10,306 bases of DNA from DAOUGC01 sp034429695 (lineage in GTDB: Bacteria; Chloroflexota; Anaerolineae; Anaerolineales; Anaerolineaceae): contig DAOUGC010000164.1 in NCBI GenBank assembly GCA_034429695.1, forward strand, positions 1 through 10,306, written 5' to 3'. The position numbers and the translations under genes are program-made. Positions 5,398-10,306 of the stretch are shown here, in pieces (positions within the stretch are counted from its first letter, which is position 1; each line of letters opens with the position of its first letter). The notes under the pieces are model-generated. The model saw only the letters and a list, made by a program, of their open reading frames with translations, was not told the origin of the DNA and searched no databases.

Positions 5398-6738
5398 ATG
5401 GCAAAAATCACTCAGGTCATCAAACGCAGCGGGGCAGTAGTGCCCTTTACCCCTGAACGGATCACCAACGCCATTTATCGGGCAGCGGTGGCCGTCGGAG
5501 GACGTGATCGTTCCATTGCCGAAGGGTTAAGCGCCCAGGTAATCCAGATTCTGGAAGAATCATGCCCCGAAGGGCACACCCCGACAATTGAAGAAATTCA
5601 GGATGTGGTTGAAAAAGTCCTGATCGAAAATGGCCACGCGCGGGTCGCAAAAGCGTACATCCTTTACCGCGATGAACGCGCCCGTCGCCGTCGTGAACGT
5701 GCAGATGCCGCCATGACCCCATCGGCAAATATTCCCTGGGCAAAAATCTATCGAGTGCTCGATTGGTCCGTCGATCACAAGGTCCACTCAACTCAATCCT
5801 ATGGTGAACGACTGAAAAATGGCGAACTTCCCCAGCTCATCCATGAAGCCGAGCTTGCCTACAGCGAGGATGTCGAAAACGCCGCCGAATTAATCGCTGC
5901 CAGAAGAAGCGAAGTCCGCATGGTCATCATCAGCGGACCATCGTCATCCGGGAAAACCACCACCACCATTAAGATTGGTCAGCGGCTGGAACGCTTTGGT
6001 TTGCGGTTGGTGACGCTAAACGTGGATCATTATTTCTTTGATCTTGAATTCCACCCCAAGGATGAATTCGGCGACTTCGATTTTGAAACGCCCCAGGCAC
6101 TCGATCTCGCCTTGATCCGTGATCATCTGTCGCGCCTGGTAGCCGGCAAGGAAGTTCAGATCCCATTTTATGATTTCAAGACCGGCAAGCGCGGCCCCAG
6201 CGCCACCACCATGCAATTGAAGGAAAATGAAATTCTGTTGATTGACAGTTTGCATGGCTTATTCCCCGGCATGACTGGTGAAGTGCCTAATGAGCAAAAG
6301 TTCAAGCTGTATTTGGAGCCTTTGCTCCAGATGAAGTTGACCAATGGCGAATATATCCGCTGGACGGATATTCGCCTGCTGCGCCGAATGTTGCGGGATG
6401 CTGCCCATCGTGCCTATGACCCCACCCGCACTCTGGAACACTGGCACTATGTGCGCTCCAGCGAACTTCGCAATATCATTCCCAACGTCAACAGCGCAGA
6501 TTACATTGTCAATAGTGCCATGCCTTTTGAGTTATCCATCTACAAACCCAAAATTGCAGACCAGGTGCAGGGCTGGCTGCGCAAGTATGAAAACGATCCC
6601 TTGCGCGAGGATGCATATACCCGCGCATTAAGGATCGCCCGGATATTCTCGGAAATAGACGCCCTCCCGGATGACAGTGTTGTCCCTGATGATTCCGTCA
6701 TCCGCGAATTCATAGGCGGCAGTATATACAAATACTAG
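5398..6738 (+). CDS. ATP-cone domain fused to a uridine kinase/phosphoribulokinase-type P-loop kinase
   Basis: The 446-residue product has two recognisable parts. Residues 1-95 form an ATP-cone, the nucleotide-binding regulatory module of ribonucleotide reductases and NrdR: it starts ITQVIKRSGAVVPFTPERI and ends HARVAKAYILYRDERARRR. Residues about 173-390 form a P-loop kinase of the uridine kinase/phosphoribulokinase superfamily. The Walker A motif is GPSSSGKTTT (180-189). It is followed by TLNVDHYFFD (206-215), DFDFETPQALD (226-236) and IPFYDFKTGKRG (255-266), which match nucleoside- and base-contacting segments of uridine kinases. The tail (390-446) is helical and of unclear role. Phosphorylation of a nucleoside with ATP, modulated by ATP or dATP at the cone, is the reasonable inference; the true substrate is unknown. 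The start is fixed by the ATP-cone beginning at residue 3. It lacks a ribosome binding site and may be leaderless. Confidence 0.9.
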   Translation: MAKITQVIKRSGAVVPFTPERITNAIYRAAVAVGGRDRSIAEGLSAQVIQILEESCPEGHTPTIEEIQDVVEKVLIENGHARVAKAYILYRDERARRRRERADAAMTPSANIPWAKIYRVLDWSVDHKVHSTQSYGERLKNGELPQLIHEAELAYSEDVENAAELIAARRSEVRMVIISGPSSSGKTTTTIKIGQRLERFGLRLVTLNVDHYFFDLEFHPKDEFGDFDFETPQALDLALIRDHLSRLVAGKEVQIPFYDFKTGKRGPSATTMQLKENEILLIDSLHGLFPGMTGEVPNEQKFKLYLEPLLQMKLTNGEYIRWTDIRLLRRMLRDAAHRAYDPTRTLEHWHYVRSSELRNIIPNVNSADYIVNSAMPFELSIYKPKIADQVQGWLRKYENDPLREDAYTRALRIARIFSEIDALPDDSVVPDDSVIREFIGGSIYKY

Positions 6739-6797
6739 CCCATCATCGAGACAGTTGCATGGTTGACCCACAACATGCCCTCCATTGAGGAAGATTA

Positions 6798-6992
6798 ATG
6801 AAAACCTGCCCGTACTGCCAGAGGGAGATACCGGAAGAAGCCACTTTTTGCTGGTACTGCACCCGTGAACTCGTCGCCCGTCCCGAACGCCCCGAACCCG
6901 AAGTCAGGAAAACCACCAATCCATGGGTTTTGGCGGCTGTTGGGTTGATTGGTTTATTAATCCTGATTGGCATCCTATCAGTCGTGATCTAA
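6798..6992 (+). CDS. Small zinc-ribbon protein with one transmembrane helix
   Basis: The 64-residue product begins with a zinc-ribbon of two CxxC knuckles, C4-PY-C7 and C18-WY-C21, which should bind one zinc ion. A short Pro/Glu/Arg-rich linker (28-41) leads to a C-terminal hydrophobic helix (about 43-64, from PWVLAAVGL to the last residue). This predicts a cytoplasmic ribbon tethered to the membrane by its C-terminus. The start has GAGGAAG 5 bases upstream. It lies 59 bases after the kinase gene on the same strand and could be co-transcribed. Its stop codon is one base from the stop of the convergent oxidoreductase gene. Such zinc-ribbon/TM proteins are common and mostly uncharacterised, so no function is assigned. 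Confidence 0.8.
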   Translation: MKTCPYCQREIPEEATFCWYCTRELVARPERPEPEVRKTTNPWVLAAVGLIGLLILIGILSVVI

Positions 6993-6993
6993 G

Positions 6994-8442
6994 TCAGGAA
7001 ATCCCATTCTTTTCATTTTTCAAGGCTGTTCTGGCAGCCCAGTATCCACACATGCCGTGGACACCTCCCCCGGGTGGCGTTGACGAAGAACAGATATACA
7101 TCCCCTTCACCGGCATGCGATATGGATTCAGGCGCGGAACCGGGCGGGTGAACAACTGCCCCAGATCCTGGATGCCGCCATTGATATCTCCACCAATATA
7201 ATTAGCATTGTATGCATTCATCTCCACCGAATTCATTCCTTTTGCCGCGATGATTCGGTTTCTGACACCCGGAGCAAACCGTTCAATCTGATCCAATATC
7301 GGCTCCTTCATATCCTTTTCTGATCCGTGCGGTACATGACAGTATGCCCATACCACATGTTTGCCTTCGGGTGCGCGCGTTGGGTCAAATAGACTCGGTT
7401 GCGCCAGGATTACAAAGGGGAACTGATTATCCACACCATTCCAGACCGCCCTTTCTGTTGCCATAATTTCCTCCATGGTTCCACCCAGATGTACCGTTCC
7501 GGCTTGCAGACACTGCTTCGCCCTCCACGGAATGGGAGCATCCATCGCCAGATCGAGTTTGTATACACCTGGCCCATACCGGTAGCGATCCAGTTGTTCT
7601 TTATAGTCCTGTGGTAATAATCCATCATCCAGGGAGAGGATTTGACGGGGGGTAATGTCCAGCATACAAATTCCGTACTGACTTGCCTCCATCAGCGAGT
7701 CCACGGGACAACCCGTTTCGATCCGTCCTCCCTGGCTGATCAGATGGGATGCCATTGCATCCACGATCTTTTGTGAACCGCCAAGCGCAAATGGCCAGCC
7801 CACCGAATGGATCAACATCGCCAGCATCAAACCAAATGCCGCCGTGGCGATCCGGTCAATGGGTAACATGCTGTGTGCGGCTATTCCAGAAAATGTTGCC
7901 TGCAGTTCAACCGAACCCAGGGTGAGTCTTGCCAGATTGTGTGCAGGTAACAATGCCGGCAGGCCAAATTGCGCCAGCGCAAAAGGATATCGGGGAAACC
8001 GCAGCGGCCCGAGAAATTCATAAAGGATTTTGTCGTATTGATTGACCAGTGGTTGCATCAGGCGCGCATACTCCACCCCGGCCGGACCCAGCTCCCGCAC
8101 CGAATCCTCAAGTGACCGGTACAACAGGACCGCCTTCCCATTATCCAGGGGGTGGGCAAGAGCAGCAGGTGGATGGACCCATTGCAATCCGTATTGGTTA
8201 AGATCAAGATTTCGAAAGAAAGGCGAAGCAATCCCCAGCGGATGCACTGCCGAACAAACATCATGCACAAAGCCCGGCAGGGTCAGTTCCATGCTGCGCG
8301 AGCCTCCTCCGATGGTTTCCTTTGCCTCGCGAACCACCACCCGCCGTCCACTAGCCGCCAGGCCAATGGCAGCCGCCAGACCGTTGGGGCCAGCGCCCAC
8401 CACAAGCGCATCCTGACCCTTAATTAATGGATGGTTCATCAT
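6994..8442 (-). CDS. FAD-dependent oxidoreductase of the phytoene desaturase/CrtO-like family
   Basis: The 482-residue protein has the architecture of COG1233 flavoproteins (CrtI, CrtO and PYROXD2 relatives). The N-terminal Rossmann motif is VVGAGPNGLAAAIGLAASG (14-32), followed by an acidic residue in VVVREAKETIGGGSRS that should bind the FAD ribose. A middle motif is GWPFALGGSQKIVDAMASHL. The C-terminal FAD-contacting motif is STPPGGGVHGMCGYWAA, near the end. The length is normal for the family. Members desaturate, ketolate or isomerise hydrophobic polyenes and related lipids, but no carotenoid synthesis gene is nearby, so the substrate is open. An in-frame ATG at 8514 exists. The ATG at 8442 is preferred because it overlaps the upstream stop as ATGA and sits just ahead of the FAD motif; a second ATG follows at once (8439). 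The Shine-Dalgarno sequence is weak, which suits translational coupling. Confidence 0.9.
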   Translation of the reverse strand: MMNHPLIKGQDALVVGAGPNGLAAAIGLAASGRRVVVREAKETIGGGSRSMELTLPGFVHDVCSAVHPLGIASPFFRNLDLNQYGLQWVHPPAALAHPLDNGKAVLLYRSLEDSVRELGPAGVEYARLMQPLVNQYDKILYEFLGPLRFPRYPFALAQFGLPALLPAHNLARLTLGSVELQATFSGIAAHSMLPIDRIATAAFGLMLAMLIHSVGWPFALGGSQKIVDAMASHLISQGGRIETGCPVDSLMEASQYGICMLDITPRQILSLDDGLLPQDYKEQLDRYRYGPGVYKLDLAMDAPIPWRAKQCLQAGTVHLGGTMEEIMATERAVWNGVDNQFPFVILAQPSLFDPTRAPEGKHVVWAYCHVPHGSEKDMKEPILDQIERFAPGVRNRIIAAKGMNSVEMNAYNANYIGGDINGGIQDLGQLFTRPVPRLNPYRMPVKGMYICSSSTPPGGGVHGMCGYWAARTALKNEKNGIS

Positions 8443-9200
8443 GCCACTAATTGCCTGAATAATCTCAACGGATGCAATGCCAGTTGAGTTGCGCTTCTCA
8501 ACCCGGCGTTCCATCGGATGTTGCCGAAATTCCTCCAGATCAATCGGGGTTCCAGTATGGTGTTACTGATGTGAACCATGCCGCTTTCTGCTCCAAGACG
8601 CAATCCCACTGCCTGAATGCTGTGCAGCCAGAAGTATTCCTCCACCTTGCCAACCCCCAACAACCGGCCAAATTCATAAAGTGGGTCACTGGTTCTCACC
8701 CGCACTTTGATCCTCAATGATGTCAACCCCCGTTCTGATTGTGCAGAAAACGCAACGGTTCCAGAAAGTGGATGCCCGAGCAGGGTACGAAAAATAAACG
8801 AAGTCTCATCACTGTGAATGATATAGATCCCCGTGGAAACCAGCGCCGCTTCTCCTGCGGTGGCAAGTTTTATCAAACCCACCTCACCCGGCTTAATTCC
8901 CGAAAATGGCTTGTAAAACCGGTTGCCCTTCATCCAAAATGTGGGAAATTCATCCTTCCAGATCGAAACAGCATCTCTGGCTGTAACCGGCAATGCCTTC
9001 CCAAGATCATCCAAAAGGGGCAACTCAAAGATTCTTTGAACCATTGGGCCAAACCCATCCCCTGTCCCCGTCCGATGACTCTCAGCCAGGTTCGCTTGTG
9101 CTGTTTCCACCTGTTCACGCCCAGCCTTTTCACCTTCCGGCGTTTCCCACGCGTCCGGTGTCTGGTTGACCTTGTGTCGAACGTCCTTATCCCTCGTCAT
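8439..9200 (-). CDS. Uncharacterised soluble protein coupled to the FAD oxidoreductase (possibly DUF1990-like)
   Basis: The 253-residue product is not confidently recognised. Residues 1-55 are hydrophilic and rich in Glu, Gln, Asp and Lys, with no signal peptide, so they look disordered. From about 56 the protein appears folded with alternating beta strands. A region around FIFRTLLGHPLSGTVAFSAQ (135-154) recalls the GTLPGHP-type motif of the DUF1990 family, whose fold resembles a lipid- or hydrophobic-ligand-binding cup; this match is by eye and tentative. The last 30 residues are basic and aliphatic and might touch a membrane. The ATG at 9200 has the strong leader GGGAGGT 5 bases upstream; the longer in-frame ATG at 9287 would translate the glmS hairpin and is rejected. 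The stop overlaps the oxidoreductase start (ATGA), which suggests that the two act together, perhaps on a hydrophobic substrate (inference). Confidence 0.82.
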   Translation of the reverse strand: MTRDKDVRHKVNQTPDAWETPEGEKAGREQVETAQANLAESHRTGTGDGFGPMVQRIFELPLLDDLGKALPVTARDAVSIWKDEFPTFWMKGNRFYKPFSGIKPGEVGLIKLATAGEAALVSTGIYIIHSDETSFIFRTLLGHPLSGTVAFSAQSERGLTSLRIKVRVRTSDPLYEFGRLLGVGKVEEYFWLHSIQAVGLRLGAESGMVHISNTILEPRLIWRNFGNIRWNAGLRSATQLALHPLRLFRQLVA

Positions 9201-9218
9201 TTTTAACCTCCCTGCCCC

Positions 9219-9224
9219 ATTATA
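9219..9224 (-). promoter_or_regulatory. -10 element (TATAAT) for the two-gene oxidoreductase operon
   Basis: On the minus strand this is a perfect TATAAT, placing a transcript start near 9212, twelve bases before the ATG at 9200 and just ahead of its GGGAGGT ribosome binding site. The best -35 with a normal spacer is a poor TTTATT (16 bases), inside the arm of the glmS hairpin. The -10 is convincing by position; the whole promoter is less so. Confidence 0.45.
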
Positions 9225-9243
9225 TACTCTTTCGGTCAACAAT

Positions 9244-9273
9244 AAAGGCTCCCCCATTCCTGGGAGAGCCTTT
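9244..9273 (-). terminator. Intrinsic terminator hairpin after glmS (possibly bidirectional)
   Basis: AAAGGCTC (9244-9251) pairs with GAGCCTTT (9266-9273), and three inner C-G pairs extend the stem past one mismatch. The loop is six bases. It lies 25 bases beyond the glmS stop. On the minus strand the stem ends in TTT followed by ATTGTT, a modest U-rich tail. On the plus strand it is followed by GCTTTTTT, a better tail, though no plus-strand gene ends here. Confidence 0.7.
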
Positions 9274-9298
9274 GCTTTTTTCCACAACTCTGAGTGAT

Positions 9299-10306
9299 TT
9301 ATTCCACGGTCACGCTTTTTGCCAGATTACGCGGTTGATCCACGTCCAGTCCGCGCATCGAAGCAATGTGGTACGCCAATATCTGCAACGGGATCACTGT
9401 CACAACCGGGCTTAGCATCCACGGGCATTCTGGAACCCAGAGTACATGATCGGCAATCTCTGGAATACGTGTGTCGCCATCGGTTGCCACGGCTATCACC
9501 TGTCCTCCGCGCGCCTTTGCCTGTTCGATCTGGCTCACCATTTTTTCATACCACGGGTCTTTTGGCGCAATAGCAATCACTGGCATCTCTTTGTCAATCA
9601 GGGCAATCGGTCCGTGTTTCATCTCACCCGCCGGATAAGCCTCGGCATGGATATACGAAATCTCCTTGAGCTTCAATGCCCCTTCGTAAGCGATGGGCAT
9701 GTTGATCCCACGTCCCAGGTACAGGGTGTCCCGCACACCCTTGATCGCACTGGCCACCTGCTCCACATCACTTTCACGATCCAGGGTTCTGCCCACCAGA
9801 TCGGGAACCAACGCCAGTGATTGTACCAGGCTGTTGCGCCGGTCGGGATTGACCACGCCCCTCAGGTCGGCAAGCAGAACAGCCAGCATATACAGATCCA
9901 CCAGCGGAGCTGTAAACGCCTTGGTGGAAGCAACCCCAATTTCCGGGCCGGTCTGCATGGAAATGTATCCATCTGCCAGGCGCATTGCCTGTGAACCAAC
10001 CGCATTAACGATACTCCACAACAGGGCTCCCTTGCGCCTGCCTTCTTCCATGGCTGCCAGTGTATCAGCCGTCTCACCTGATTGGCTGATCGAAAGCACC
10101 ACAGTGTTCTCGTCCACAATCGGGTCAGTATATCGAAATTCGGATGCAATTTCAACCGTTGTGGGGATCCGTGCAATCCGCTCCAGCAGCACCTTTCCCA
10201 CCTGCCCTGCATGTGATGCCGTTCCGCATGCCGTGATGCAAATCTTCTGGATGCGCTGGGCGGTTTCACGGGTCAGGTTAAGGGTGGGCAAGTGGATGCG
10301 CCCATT
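9299..10306 (-). CDS. glmS: Glutamine-fructose-6-phosphate aminotransferase, C-terminal isomerase part (cut by right edge)
   Basis: GlmS converts fructose-6-phosphate and glutamine to glucosamine-6-phosphate, the entry to amino-sugar and peptidoglycan synthesis, in the cytoplasm. The visible 335 residues cover the two SIS (sugar isomerase) domains. The first holds ITACGTASHAGQVGK and SISQSGETADTL, the sugar-phosphate-binding loops. The second holds AYPAGEMKHGPIALI, with the catalytic Glu/His region. The protein ends with the family hallmark DVDQPRNLAKSVTVE, which carries the C-terminal lysine that reaches the active site. The N-terminal glutaminase domain (about 270 residues by comparison with the E. 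coli enzyme) lies beyond the edge. The frame is open to base 10306 (NGRIHLPTLN), so the TTG at 10291 is an internal leucine, not a start. A hairpin terminator follows the stop. Confidence 0.97.
   Translation of the reverse strand, partial: NGRIHLPTLNLTRETAQRIQKICITACGTASHAGQVGKVLLERIARIPTTVEIASEFRYTDPIVDENTVVLSISQSGETADTLAAMEEGRRKGALLWSIVNAVGSQAMRLADGYISMQTGPEIGVASTKAFTAPLVDLYMLAVLLADLRGVVNPDRRNSLVQSLALVPDLVGRTLDRESDVEQVASAIKGVRDTLYLGRGINMPIAYEGALKLKEISYIHAEAYPAGEMKHGPIALIDKEMPVIAIAPKDPWYEKMVSQIEQAKARGGQVIAVATDGDTRIPEIADHVLWVPECPWMLSPVVTVIPLQILAYHIASMRGLDVDQPRNLAKSVTVE

Noticed and set aside
8443..8514. Longer oxidoreductase start at the ATG at 8514
   Set aside because: It would overlap the upstream gene by 76 bases and puts 24 unrelated residues ahead of the FAD-binding motif. 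The ATGA junction is the natural start.
9201..9287. Longer start of the 253-residue protein at 9287
   Set aside because: The extra codons translate the glmS terminator hairpin and the -10 region.
10289..10291. TTG at 10291 as the start of a short stand-alone SIS protein
   Set aside because: The frame stays open to the window edge with residues that fit GlmS (NGRIHL), so it is an internal leucine.

Overview
This window reads as ordinary chromosomal DNA of a bacterium. I infer Chloroflexota, probably class Anaerolineae. That rests on overall protein style, the fused NuoC-NuoD and the mix of neighbours, not on any marker gene, and should be checked by search. No tRNA, rRNA, CRISPR array, transposase or phage gene is visible. 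Coding density is high, and most starts have a good Shine-Dalgarno sequence.

Layout. (1) Bases 1-134, minus strand: the first 44 codons of an unidentified protein running off the left edge. (2) Bases 165-3221, minus strand: a tight operon nuoB, nuoCD (one fused polypeptide) and nuoI. These are Q-module/connecting subunits of respiratory complex I. A consensus-like promoter lies at 3257-3284. (3) Bases 3222-3319: a divergent control region whose nuo promoter overlaps the probable promoter of a plus-strand winged-helix regulator (3320-3925). (4) Bases 3998-6992, plus strand: an App1/DUF2183-type phosphatidate phosphatase, an ATP-cone fused to a uridine kinase/phosphoribulokinase-type P-loop domain, and a 64-residue zinc-ribbon membrane-anchored protein. 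(5) Bases 6994-9200, minus strand: a two-gene unit in which an uncharacterised soluble protein is followed, with an ATGA overlap, by a phytoene-desaturase/CrtO-like FAD oxidoreductase. (6) Bases 9244-10306: the C-terminal half of glmS (minus strand, cut by the right edge) and the hairpin that follows it.

How the genes relate. The nuo genes encode parts of the arm that takes electrons to quinone. NuoA, the NADH module (E, F, G) and the membrane subunits (H, J-N) are absent here and must be elsewhere if a whole complex is made. The divergent regulator sits where a local regulator of nuo, or of itself, would be expected, but its target is inferred. The lipid phosphatase and the nucleoside-kinase-like protein are adjacent, yet each has its own plausible promoter, so they need not share a pathway. 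GlmS supplies glucosamine-6-phosphate for cell envelope sugars and appears independent of the rest.

I found no clearly new multi-gene system. The most notable items are the fused nuoCD in a reduced nuo cluster, the interlocking divergent promoters, the ATP-cone/kinase fusion, two possible leaderless starts, and the uncharacterised partner of the FAD oxidoreductase.
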